Assembly: GCF_038069945.1 (NCBI RefSeq)
Contig: NZ_JBBPEV010000002.1
Location: 337,369 to 401,368 of the forward strand
Source: Aquabacterium sp. A3
Lineage (GTDB): Bacteria > Pseudomonadota > Gammaproteobacteria > Burkholderiales > Burkholderiaceae_C
Length of the DNA: 64,000 nt
Direction of reading: 5' to 3'
The notes beneath the pieces were generated by a model. That model saw only the letters and a program-made list of their open reading frames with translations. It made no database searches and had not been told where the DNA came from. How positions within the stretch are numbered: the stretch's first letter is position 1; each line of letters opens with the position of its first letter. This document shows positions 1-8,286 of the stretch, piece after piece. The translations under genes were made by a program, and so were the position numbers.

Positions 1-3000
1 TCGCCTTCAACCAAGCCTGCGTAGACCGCATTGGCGGTGCTCACGGTGGCGCTGGTGGTGCCGTCGTAAGCCTTGCCTGTGGCGGTGATGCCGCTCACTG
101 TCACAGCCTTCTTGGCAATGTCAGCCGTGGTGGTGGTTCCGCTGTTGTCCAGCGCATAGTTGCCCGCACTGGTGCCGCCCAGGGTGATGCCGCTGATGTT
201 GACGGTTTTGGTGGTACCGGCGTTCTTGTCGGCAAAGGCGCCGGTGGCGCTGGCCACGTTCACCTTGCCCACGTCGGCGGCCAGCAATCCGGTGAACTGG
301 GCTGCGCTGGTGTTCAGTGTGGCGGCGGTGGTGCCGTCGTAGGTCTTGTTGGCGGCGGCGATGCCGGTCACGGCGCTGAGCTTGGCCGCGTCAATGGTGA
401 GTGAGCCCGTGGTGTTGCCACTGCTGGCCACCGAGAAACCGCTTTTGAGGATGCTGACGCCCAGGCCGCTGTAGGTGCCTGCGTTGGTAAAACCCGTGAC
501 GGTGTTGCCATCTTGGCTAAAGGTGTAATCCGTGCCTGCAACCCAACTGCTGTAATCCGCACCAAAAATACTGCTTGATGACCATAAATCGCTGAGGTTA
601 AATGCTGACGCTTTGTAGGTGTAAGTGCCTGTGAGGGCGTTGAGGGTGTAAGTAATGGGCGTGGACAAGGAGCCACTGACCCATGTGCTACCCGTACCGC
701 TGAAATTCAGGGTGGGGTAAGCACCACCAGAGCCTGCCATGTTCCAGCCCGTGTAAGTGGCCACCGTTTGCAGCTCGGCGGTGGTTTTGCCCACAACGCC
801 TGTGCCAGTGTAGCCAGAACCTACGCCTTGGGTTTGACCAGCGGATTGCGTATCCCAAAAACTATTGGTGATGTTAAGTTGGCTGCCGTACAACGTCTCT
901 ACACGGTAACTGCCAATCAGCCCCCCGGTATTGCTTGTGCCGCCGTTCACCGAACCATTGGCGTAGGCATTGCTGATGCTATAAGTGCCTCCTATTCTGG
1001 CATTGGCCTCACCAGTCAATCCACCAACATTAAAGCTTGTGCCAGTGACGGTGCCCGTGGCATAGGCATTATCTAAATTAGAGCTTTCAAGTACGCCCAC
1101 TAAGCCACCAAGAGACCCAATACCCGTAACCGCGCCTGTGGCGTACACTTGGCTCAGCGTAGCCATTGTAGTGGACCCTATCAAACCACCTGCACCGTAG
1201 TTACCATCGACCACGGCACGGCTAAACGCTTGTTCTATTTTGCCAGAGGTGAAATTACCGATCAGACCGCCAGCACTACCGCCAAACTGAGCGAGCGCCT
1301 TTACCCTGCCACTGCTATATACCTGATATACGTTGCCAGGTTGCACAGAACCTGCGAGCGCACCAACAGAGTTATTGCCCCGCACGTCGGCATTCACCAC
1401 GCCCACGTCACGTATCGTGCCAGAATACACGGTTCCAAACAGGCCTAATTCGTTTTCAGACGGCCTGTTGATGGTCAGGTTTGTAATGCTGTGCCCAAGA
1501 CCTGAAAACATGCCGGTGAAACCTGTTTGCGCATTACCTATAGCTTGGAAGCCTAGGTATAGAGCGCCGTCAATATTCCATGAAGAGCTGGCGGTGGCGT
1601 CGATATCTGCACCAAGTACGTAGTTGCCACTCAAGTTGCCGTTGATGCCTTGTAAATCAGTACCAGTGGTGCTGCCTTGCGCGCCCAAAGCTGTGATCAC
1701 TTTGTATTCGGTAACTGTGCCATCACTGCCCAATTTGGTTGAGAAGTTATCACCTGCTTGCAGGTTGATTTTGCCTGTGAAGCCTGTGTCAGTCAGGCCA
1801 AAGTTATAGTTGGCGGTGTTGCCTGAGGCAACAGCACCTTGACCGTAGTTAAGCGCCACTTTGCCACCACTGCCCTGCGAGGCATCCAAGGTGGCCAGCA
1901 CATTGATATTGCGCTCTGCGTTGAGCGTTAAAGTGTTGCCACTGCTCCAAGTGACGTTGTCTTTCACAAAAATATCGCCATTGCCCCCTGCCGTGCCTTG
2001 TGTGGCGGTGCTGATGGTGACGTTGTTGCTGGCGAGGTCAGTGCCTAATTGTGTGCCAGTGGTGTTGCCGCCACTGGCGGCAATGGTGTAGTCGTTAGGG
2101 TCGATTAACCATGTGCCTGTTTTGCCAGTGCCACCATCGGTGTTGTGCGCTTTGGTGGTGACTTTGTAGGGTTTTGATAAATCCACTTTCGCCGCACTGG
2201 TTTCAATAAAGCCACCGTTGCCTGTCTCGGCGCTGGCGTCCAAGGTGCCTGCCACTTTGGTGGTGCCCGCCACCATGCCACCCATGAGGATGATTTTGCC
2301 TTCTTGGTGGTTAACGGTTTTGGCTTCAATCACGCCTTCGTTATTCACCACACTGGCCAGCAAGCTATCACGTGCGCCAGCACTGAGAAAAACAGCACCC
2401 CCATTGGCTTGAATCAAGCCTTTGTTCTCGGCCAGGTTGTTCAAGGTGCTTTGCTCTACCGTGAGGCCCAGCAGTTGATTGTCGGCAAACCTGAGGCTGA
2501 CTTGGCTGCCTGCGCCCAGGGCCACCGTGCCACCATGGGCTTGGATGTCGCCCGCATTGGACACCGTGTTGCCAATGAAGGCCACATGGCCGTTGGTGGC
2601 CGTGATGCTGCCCTGGTTGACGATGCTGCCGGTGCCGCCATTGCCAAACACTTGGGTGCTGTCACCCCGCTGGCTGAGCGGGTTGAGCGTGGAGGCCACC
2701 AAGCCGCCCACGTTCACTTGTGCGCCTTGGCCAAACATCACGCCATTGGGGTTGATGAGCCACACCTGGCCATTGGCATTGAGCTGGCCCAGGATGCGGC
2801 TGCCATTGGTGTCCAGAATTTGGTTCACGGCCAAGGCCGTGGCGCTGGGCTGCACGAAGTTGACCACCTCGCCCGCGCCCACGTTGAAGCCTTGCCAGTT
2901 CACATTGAGCTGCTGGCTGGTTTGCGTGATGGTGGTGACGGTTTGGTTGGGGGCACCTTGGGTGCTGATGCTGCCCTGGCCGCTGGTGACCACGCCGCCC

Positions 3001-3215
3001 GTGGGGCCGGCCACGGCCAGGCCCGCCATGCCGCTCAATGCCGCCCCCGTGAGCAAGGCAGCAGCGCTGGCCACCACGCGCGAGGTGAGCCGCGCCGCTG
3101 CACGGCCTGCCTGGCTTTTGCCACGGCCTTTCACATGCTCGGCCACCGCCACCCAGGTGCAAAGCGCATCGCTCCAGACGAGCCGGTAGGTGTGGTTCAG
3201 GGACGAGTGATTCAT
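1..3215 (-). CDS. Filamentous-haemagglutinin-like secreted protein with GLUG and YDG repeats (3' end outside window)
   Basis: About 1071 codons are visible without a stop; the gene runs off the left edge. Residues 1-35 form an extended signal peptide region (ESPR: YRLVWSDAL then WVAVAEH), followed by a hydrophobic stretch and probable cleavage near residue 69 (AVA). Residues about 75-200 are a haemagglutination-activity (TPS) domain with the NPNGVMFG motif near 155, the part recognised by a TpsB-type outer-membrane partner. Residues about 630-790 carry GLUG-type repeats (GGLIG...YATGAVTG). From about 950 there are YDG repeats (KTYDGTT, KAYDGTT) spaced about 90 residues apart. This is the layout of large surface adhesins exported by two-partner secretion. 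No TpsB partner lies in the window. The promoter shares a direct-repeat site with the divergent two-component genes. The adhesin role is inferred. Confidence 0.85.
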   Translation of the reverse strand, partial: MNHSSLNHTYRLVWSDALCTWVAVAEHVKGRGKSQAGRAAARLTSRVVASAAALLTGAALSGMAGLAVAGPTGGVVTSGQGSISTQGAPNQTVTTITQTSQQLNVNWQGFNVGAGEVVNFVQPSATALAVNQILDTNGSRILGQLNANGQVWLINPNGVMFGQGAQVNVGGLVASTLNPLSQRGDSTQVFGNGGTGSIVNQGSITATNGHVAFIGNTVSNAGDIQAHGGTVALGAGSQVSLRFADNQLLGLTVEQSTLNNLAENKGLIQANGGAVFLSAGARDSLLASVVNNEGVIEAKTVNHQEGKIILMGGMVAGTTKVAGTLDASAETGNGGFIETSAAKVDLSKPYKVTTKAHNTDGGTGKTGTWLIDPNDYTIAASGGNTTGTQLGTDLASNNVTISTATQGTAGGNGDIFVKDNVTWSSGNTLTLNAERNINVLATLDASQGSGGKVALNYGQGAVASGNTANYNFGLTDTGFTGKINLQAGDNFSTKLGSDGTVTEYKVITALGAQGSTTGTDLQGINGNLSGNYVLGADIDATASSSWNIDGALYLGFQAIGNAQTGFTGMFSGLGHSITNLTINRPSENELGLFGTVYSGTIRDVGVVNADVRGNNSVGALAGSVQPGNVYQVYSSGRVKALAQFGGSAGGLIGNFTSGKIEQAFSRAVVDGNYGAGGLIGSTTMATLSQVYATGAVTGIGSLGGLVGVLESSNLDNAYATGTVTGTSFNVGGLTGEANARIGGTYSISNAYANGSVNGGTSNTGGLIGSYRVETLYGSQLNITNSFWDTQSAGQTQGVGSGYTGTGVVGKTTAELQTVATYTGWNMAGSGGAYPTLNFSGTGSTWVSGSLSTPITYTLNALTGTYTYKASAFNLSDLWSSSSIFGADYSSWVAGTDYTFSQDGNTVTGFTNAGTYSGLGVSILKSGFSVASSGNTTGSLTIDAAKLSAVTGIAAANKTYDGTTAATLNTSAAQFTGLLAADVGKVNVASATGAFADKNAGTTKTVNISGITLGGTSAGNYALDNSGTTTTADIAKKAVTVSGITATGKAYDGTTSATVSTANAVYAGLVEG

Positions 3216-3290
3216 GGCAAAGCTCCAACAAGCAGGCAAATTTTTTGAGTGCCGGCGAGTGTGCCCATGTCCGAGAAAACACATTCCATT

Positions 3291-3311
3291 CAATTCGGTG
3301 CAAATCTGTCG
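3291..3311 (-). promoter_or_regulatory. Direct-repeat regulatory site A, upstream of the FHA-like gene
   Basis: Read on the minus strand this is CAGATTTGCACCGAATTG: two hexamers, GATTTG and GAATTG, whose starts are 10 bp apart. The pattern GATTTGC-N3-GAATTGA recurs upstream of the response regulator and of the PEP-CTERM gene. Tandem direct repeats one helical turn apart are typical targets of OmpR/PhoB-family regulators. The site lies about 80 bp upstream of the FHA-like start codon. Confidence 0.55.
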
Positions 3312-3379
3312 AATCCTGTGATTTCGCGGGTTTGCAGGGTGTTTGGCCACGTGAGCGGCGGCCGGCTTGGGCACCTTTG

Positions 3380-3400
3380 CGCAGATTTGCAAAGAATTGA
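3380..3400 (+). promoter_or_regulatory. Direct-repeat regulatory site B, upstream of the response regulator
   Basis: CAGATTTGCAAAGAATTGA matches sites A and C at GATTTGC-N3-GAATTGA. It ends 56 bp before the response regulator start. A -10-like TACAGT follows at 3439-3444, and the same hexamer occurs downstream of site C. Autoregulation is inferred. Confidence 0.55.
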
Positions 3401-3455
3401 GGGCGATCAAGCTACAGCTGGTGCGGCCAGAGTCGATTTACAGTGCAGGCCGACC

Positions 3456-4187
3456 ATGTCCCAAGTCCACCCCATCATCGTTGTCGAAGACGATCCAGAT
3501 CTGCGCTGCGATCTGGTGGACTACCTCAACCTCAAACATCTGCCAGCCAGTGGCGTGGCCACGGCACAGGGGTTCTGGACATTGACGGCAAGCCAGCCGC
3601 CGCAGTTGGTGCTGATGGACATCGGCCTGCCCGATGCGTCGGGGCTGGCGGTGGCGCGCCAACTTCGGCAGCGTCACCCTCAGGTGGGCATCGTGATGCT
3701 GACGTCGTTTGGCGATGACAGCACGCGGGTTGACGGCCTGGAGGGCGGGGCCGATGCCTACCTGGTCAAGGGCGTGTCGCTGGAAGTGATCGAGGCCACC
3801 TGCCGAAGCGTCATGCGCCGCCTGAACCTGCAGGCCGGGGTGCCGCAGGCTGCGCAGGCCCCTGCGGCGTTGCCGCCTGAATCCAGCGATCCATGGCATT
3901 TGAATGTCGAACGTGGTGAGCTGCGACTGGGCCGTGGCCTGGTGGGCCTGACCTTGACCGAGGTGAGCTTCTTGCAACGCCTGATGCAAACGCCCGGCGG
4001 TGTGGTCAGCCGCACCGAGCTCCTGGCCCACATGGGCAAGGCCGACACCCTGAACAACCTGCGCAACCTGGATGGCTGCGTGGCCCGCCTGCGTCGCAAG
4101 GTCGATCAGGAACTGGCCCAGACCATGCCCGTGCGCTCGCATTACGGCCAGGGCTATGTGTCCACTGGCCCTTGCCAGGTGGGCTGA
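3456..4187 (+). CDS. OmpR/PhoB-family response regulator
   Basis: A 243-residue DNA-binding response regulator. The receiver domain spans residues 6-120, with acidic pocket E11-D12-D13, phospho-acceptor D55 (LVLMDIGLPD), T83 and K105. The C-terminal winged helix (about 150-240) has the OmpR-type pattern LTLTEVSFLQRL, GGVVSRTELL and a final YGQGYV hairpin. The ATG at 3456 was chosen because the receiver domain begins at once. In-frame codons further upstream would only add promoter sequence. The gene ends 10 bp before the kinase gene, so the two form a two-component operon. Site B upstream and sites A and C at the neighbouring genes suggest it controls itself, the FHA-like gene and the PEP-CTERM gene. 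Confidence 0.9.
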   Translation: MSQVHPIIVVEDDPDLRCDLVDYLNLKHLPASGVATAQGFWTLTASQPPQLVLMDIGLPDASGLAVARQLRQRHPQVGIVMLTSFGDDSTRVDGLEGGADAYLVKGVSLEVIEATCRSVMRRLNLQAGVPQAAQAPAALPPESSDPWHLNVERGELRLGRGLVGLTLTEVSFLQRLMQTPGGVVSRTELLAHMGKADTLNNLRNLDGCVARLRRKVDQELAQTMPVRSHYGQGYVSTGPCQVG

Positions 4188-4197
4188 AGGCCAGCCC

Positions 4198-6222
4198 ATG
4201 CCCTCATCACGTCAGCCCTGGCCCCACTTGCCCCGCTGGCCGTGGCTGACGCCATGGGCGCTGGCGCTGGGCCTCATCGCACTGAGCTGGGCGCTGATCT
4301 TTGCCACGCTGGTGCGTGCGCCCGAGACCCCCGCCGAGCGTCGGCTGTCGCCCGCTGCGGCCTTGCCGGGTGAGGTGACCCGGGCCGAGGCCTGGGCCGC
4401 CGCACAAGGTGTGGTGCCCGTGGTGGCGCTGCGCGCTGACCAGCGCGCCCGCCTGCATTCGCTCACGGTGGCCCACTGGTCAGACCCCGGTGGCCGTGCC
4501 ACCTGGGCCGAGGTGCGCAGCCGCCTGGTGGCGGGCGACTTCAAGCCACGCCCCGTGCCGCATGGCGCCGGTGGCCAAGCCAGTGCCTTTTGGTACGCCG
4601 TGCCCCTGCAGCGCCAGGATGTGGTGCAAGGCCGCTGGATTGCCGCCGTGGGCATGCCCTACCTGGACGATGTGCAGGTGTGGCTGGAGCGCGGCGACGG
4701 GCGCATCGAGCGCTTTCAACTGGGCGACCACTTCTTGTCAGAGGGCCGGGCCATCAATGCCCGCCACCACACCGTGGGCATGAACCTGACGCCCGATGAG
4801 CCCGTGTTGATGTGGGTGCGCGTGCGCACCGACGGCACCATGAAGTTCACGCTCAAGCTGGATGTGCCTGCCGACTACTTCAATGAAGAGGTGGGCACCA
4901 GCGCATGGCTGGGCGCTTTCATTGGTGTGCTGGCTTTGGGCAGCCTGAGCTATGTGTTCATTGCCCTGTGGCTGCGCGACCTGATGCTGGGCGCCTACGC
5001 CCTGTTCGTGGCCACGCTGGTGATGTTGTACTCGGGCCAGACGGGTTTGTTGATCCAGTTGGTGCCGCAGCCCCCCTGGTGGCTCAATGACCTGTTTGCC
5101 GGCTTTGGCACCACGGGGCCCTGGTACGCCGGCGCCCTGCTGTGGGTGATGGCGCTGGACATGGACACCCACCAGCCCCGCATCGCCCGCACGTACCGTC
5201 TGCTGGCCCTGGCCTATGCCATGGTGTTGCCCCTGGCCTTCACGCCGCTGTACCGCCATGTGGTCAACGTCAGCTTCTTGATGGGGCTGTTCAGTTCGCC
5301 CCTGATCCTGTATTGCGCCTGGGTGGCCTGGCGGCGCTTTCATGACCGCCTGCGCCTGACCTACCTGGTGGCTTTTTTGACCTACCAGGTGGGTGGCCTG
5401 GTGCTGGTGGCCACGCTGCTGGGCTGGATCCCCTTCGGCCCCCTGGTGGACATGGCCTACCCCGCGTCCACCCTGTTCCACACCGTGGTCATGGCCATGG
5501 CCCTGGCCATGCGCATCGGCCGCATCCGGGACGACCATGTGCTCACGGCCGAGCGCGCCCGGGCCAACCAGCGCTTTGTGGCCATGCTGACGCATGAGTT
5601 TCGCAACCCACTGGCGGCCATCGATCGCAGTGCCAACCTGCTGCAGGCCGTGCGTGATCCCGCGCCCGATCAGGTGCAGTCGCGCACGCAAAACATCCGC
5701 CAACAGGTGCGCCGCCTGGGCACCCTGGTGGACAGCTTTTTGACCGTGGGCCATGGTGAGCACCTGCCCACCCAGCCCCAATGCACCGAGGTGCCCTTGG
5801 CCGAATGGCTGCACAGCCTGCGCTCTGGCCTGGGCGCCGACATGGCCGAGCGTGTGGCCATTGACGTGAGCCCCCCGGACCTGAGCGGCCACATGGACCC
5901 CTCGTTGATGCGCCTGGCATTGAACAACCTGCTGGACAACGCCCTGCGCTATTCACCAGACGGTGCGCCGGTGACCTTGCGGGCTGAACGCCTGCCCGAT
6001 GGTGGCACCTGCCTGAGCGTGCAAGACGAAGGCCCCGGCGCCAGCCCAGACGAACTGGCGCGCCTGGGCCAGCCCTACCACCGGGGCAGTGGCGCGGCAG
6101 GCCACCAGGGCACCGGGCTGGGTTACTTCTTTTGCCGACAGATTGTCGAGGCCCATGGTGGGCAACTGAGCGCCCACAACCGCAACCCCGGCGGCCTGCA
6201 GGTGATGGTGCGCCTGCCCTGA
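4198..6222 (+). CDS. Histidine kinase with 7TMR-DISM sensor module
   Basis: A 674-residue membrane kinase, the partner of the preceding response regulator. A first membrane helix lies at about 17-36. A periplasmic domain follows at about 100-230 whose end resembles 7TMR-DISMED2, a carbohydrate-binding-like fold. Seven membrane helices (7TMR-DISM_7TM) span about 235-440. The HisKA domain has phospho-acceptor H466 in LTHEFRNPL. The ATPase domain has an N box near 573 (LNNLLDNALRYS), a G1 box near 608 (DEGPGA) and a G2 box near 638 (GTGLGYFFC). GAAGG lies 6 bases before the ATG. No HAMP or PAS domain is evident, so the seven-helix module probably signals directly to the kinase. The ligand is unknown, possibly a glycan. 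Confidence 0.9.
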   Translation: MPSSRQPWPHLPRWPWLTPWALALGLIALSWALIFATLVRAPETPAERRLSPAAALPGEVTRAEAWAAAQGVVPVVALRADQRARLHSLTVAHWSDPGGRATWAEVRSRLVAGDFKPRPVPHGAGGQASAFWYAVPLQRQDVVQGRWIAAVGMPYLDDVQVWLERGDGRIERFQLGDHFLSEGRAINARHHTVGMNLTPDEPVLMWVRVRTDGTMKFTLKLDVPADYFNEEVGTSAWLGAFIGVLALGSLSYVFIALWLRDLMLGAYALFVATLVMLYSGQTGLLIQLVPQPPWWLNDLFAGFGTTGPWYAGALLWVMALDMDTHQPRIARTYRLLALAYAMVLPLAFTPLYRHVVNVSFLMGLFSSPLILYCAWVAWRRFHDRLRLTYLVAFLTYQVGGLVLVATLLGWIPFGPLVDMAYPASTLFHTVVMAMALAMRIGRIRDDHVLTAERARANQRFVAMLTHEFRNPLAAIDRSANLLQAVRDPAPDQVQSRTQNIRQQVRRLGTLVDSFLTVGHGEHLPTQPQCTEVPLAEWLHSLRSGLGADMAERVAIDVSPPDLSGHMDPSLMRLALNNLLDNALRYSPDGAPVTLRAERLPDGGTCLSVQDEGPGASPDELARLGQPYHRGSGAAGHQGTGLGYFFCRQIVEAHGGQLSAHNRNPGGLQVMVRLP

Positions 6223-6279
6223 CGACGCCCGGGTGTGGCAGAGCTCACACCCCGCCCCCCCGTGAACGGGTGCTGCGCA

Positions 6280-6308
6280 CAGATTTGCACCGATTTGCTC
6301 AGAATTGA
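6280..6308 (+). promoter_or_regulatory. Triple direct-repeat regulatory site C, upstream of the PEP-CTERM gene
   Basis: Three hexamers, GATTTG, GATTTG and GAATTG, start at 6282, 6292 and 6302, exactly 10 bp apart. The last two reproduce the GATTTGC-N3-GAATTGA pattern of sites A and B. The first 15 bases (ACAGATTTGCACCGA) are identical to site A. TACAGT at 6335-6340 is a possible -10 element, and the start codon is at 6392. Confidence 0.6.
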
Positions 6309-6391
6309 ACAGACACGGCGCGCGGCCCACTCCCTACAGTTCGGGGCATTCACCCACCGCCACTGTTGAGTTGTTTTCAAGAGATCGCACC

Positions 6392-7003
6392 ATGAACACC
6401 CTGATGAAGTTGGGTCTGGGCCTGCTGGCCGCCACCGCTGCGGCGTCGTCGATGGCGCAGCGGTATCAACCTTTCACCTGCGCCGATGTGGTGTTAGGTA
6501 CGGCTTATTCCGCCTGTCAAACGACTCGACTGCTCAACAACCAAGAGGCCACGTTGCTGGCGGCGGTGCCCAGCGGTTGGGGTGTGACGGGAAGCCTCTA
6601 CATGGACACTTTGGCGTTCACGAATGAACCGGGCGAAACGGTGATCAGCTTCGCCGCTGTCACGCCAACCAGTACCGAGTTCAAGGCGTCTTATGAATTG
6701 ACGTTCCGTCAGGCTGTGGAAGGGCCTTTCGTGTTGATTCTGGACCCCACAGTTGTATACACAGGGGTACCTGGCCTAACCCAACTGATTTACAGGTTTG
6801 ACAATGGGGTGTCTGCAAGCGATACGCTCTCCATAGATATTAAATACAGTCGACATGCCACCCGCATTCCTTACGCCGCCGTCGTCGGTGTGACCACGCC
6901 GGTGCCTGAACCCCAAACCTATGCGCTGGCGCTGGCCGGTTTGGGCGTGGCAGGCTGGGCGGCTCGCCGCCGTCAAAAAGCGGCAGCGCTGGCCGCCGCC
7001 TGA
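6392..7003 (+). CDS. PEP-CTERM sorting-domain protein
   Basis: A 203-residue exported protein. It has an N-terminal signal peptide (MKLGLGLLAATAAASSMA) and a typical PEP-CTERM tail: VPEPQTYALALAGLGVAGW followed by ARRRQK. Such tails are recognised by an exosortase and link the protein to envelope or exopolysaccharide export; no exosortase is in the window. The middle region resembles a short beta-rich domain of no recognised family. The ATG at 6392 was chosen because the signal peptide starts there; the in-frame upstream ATG at 6305 lies next to site C. The gene follows the kinase by 169 bp and has its own promoter region, so it is a likely target of the two-component system. Confidence 0.85.
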   Translation: MNTLMKLGLGLLAATAAASSMAQRYQPFTCADVVLGTAYSACQTTRLLNNQEATLLAAVPSGWGVTGSLYMDTLAFTNEPGETVISFAAVTPTSTEFKASYELTFRQAVEGPFVLILDPTVVYTGVPGLTQLIYRFDNGVSASDTLSIDIKYSRHATRIPYAAVVGVTTPVPEPQTYALALAGLGVAGWAARRRQKAAALAAA

Positions 7004-7043
7004 ACCCGCTGGGCGCGCCGCCTGAGGCTATGGCCTCGGGCCC

Positions 7044-8225
7044 TCACAAGGTGTGCGTGCGGTCGCCGTGGGCAAAGCCGATGGCGTCGAACCACGGCCC
7101 TTTCACAAAGCCGATCACCTTGAACAGCTCGCCCATTTCGTGCTCGGCCACCAGCATCTGCAGGGCGTGCCGGGCCTTGAGTTGCTCGGCATTGCTGGCC
7201 TCGCCCGTGGCGGCCAGCGCCTCGCCCAGGCCGCAGTTCATCAAGAATCGGCCCTGGCTGGTGTAGCCCAGCACCTCCCAGCCGCCTTCCTGGCCGGCCA
7301 GGGCGATGCCCGTGAAGTTCACGTGCGCGGTGATGTCCTTCTCGCCCACCTGGCTCAGCGGGTCGGGGTCGCTGCGGTGGGCGTGGTGGCACATCAGCGT
7401 GCCGCCCGTGCGCTGGGGCAGGTAGTACTCGGCCTCCGGGAAGCCGTAGTCCACAAAGAAGGCCGCGCCCCGCGTCATCAGTTGCGCCAGCGTGGTCACA
7501 AAGGCTTCGGCCTGGCCGTGGGTTTCGGTCACGGTGCCGGGGGCAAACACCTCGTCGGCGTGTTCGGTGGGCGGGCGCACGCCCTCGGGGGCGGGGCGGT
7601 CGGCCCACACAAAGCGCGGGGCAGGGCCCGTCTCGTCCAGCGCCACACCGCGCTCGCTCCAGGCCTGGCCATCCCAGGCCATCAGGTGCACGGGCATGGC
7701 GTCCAGCACCTCGTTGCCCACGATCACGCCTTCGATGGCGTCGGGCAGGCTGTCGGCCCACACCACCTTGTGCACCAGCTCGGGGTGGCTTTTTATCAGC
7801 CGCTGGTGCTGGCGGTCGCGCAGCGTGCCTGACAGGTCGACGATGGTGTAGCGCGTCAGCCGCTCGCCCAGCGCGTCCAGCAGCTGCTCGGCCAGGGCGC
7901 CCGTGCCGGCGCCAAACTCCCACACCTCGGCGGTGCCGGTGGCCTCCAGGGCCTGCGCCACCTGGCGGGCCAGCACCTCGCCAAACAGCGGGGTCAGCTC
8001 CGGCGCGGTCACGAAGTCGCTGCCGTCTTGGGGCATGCGGCCCAGCACGCGGCGCCCGCCGCTGTAGTAGCCCAGGCCGGGCGCGTACAGCGCCAGCTCC
8101 ATGAAGCGCTCAAAGCGCATCCAGCCTCCACGCTCGCGGATCTCGTGCGCCATCATCTCGGCCAGGGGGTGGCCCGTCACCGGGGCGGCCACTACACTGT
8201 GGCCCTTGTCGTTGGGGCGTTGCAT
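7044..8225 (-). CDS. MidA/NDUFAF7-like SAM-dependent methyltransferase (COG1565)
   Basis: A 393-residue protein of the DUF185/COG1565 family. Family hallmarks are SDFVTAPELTPLFGE at 69-83 and the SAM-binding glycine motif FGAGTGAL at 104-111, followed by GNEVLDAMPVHL and DYGFPEAEYY. Eukaryotic members (MidA, NDUFAF7) methylate an arginine of a complex I subunit. The bacterial role is not established, so a complex I link here is inference. The start at 8225 gives the usual family length; a longer reading frame exists upstream but would run antisense through folM. The gene is divergent from folM, with 61 bp between the start codons. Confidence 0.85.
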   Translation of the reverse strand: MQRPNDKGHSVVAAPVTGHPLAEMMAHEIRERGGWMRFERFMELALYAPGLGYYSGGRRVLGRMPQDGSDFVTAPELTPLFGEVLARQVAQALEATGTAEVWEFGAGTGALAEQLLDALGERLTRYTIVDLSGTLRDRQHQRLIKSHPELVHKVVWADSLPDAIEGVIVGNEVLDAMPVHLMAWDGQAWSERGVALDETGPAPRFVWADRPAPEGVRPPTEHADEVFAPGTVTETHGQAEAFVTTLAQLMTRGAAFFVDYGFPEAEYYLPQRTGGTLMCHHAHRSDPDPLSQVGEKDITAHVNFTGIALAGQEGGWEVLGYTSQGRFLMNCGLGEALAATGEASNAEQLKARHALQMLVAEHEMGELFKVIGFVKGPWFDAIGFAHGDRTHTL

Positions 8226-8286
8226 GCCCCATTGTAAAAAGCTTCCCGCATGCGCCGTTGGCCGGCGCTTTCTGAAAAGGCACCCC

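Noticed and set aside
4738..5892. 384-codon antisense frame over the histidine kinase
   Set aside because: His/Gln-rich shadow; the kinase frame shows every catalytic box.
7004..7043. GAGGC/GCCTC stem between the PEP-CTERM and MidA-like genes as a terminator
   Set aside because: Only a 5-bp stem with no U-run on either strand; convergent stops alone do not support it.
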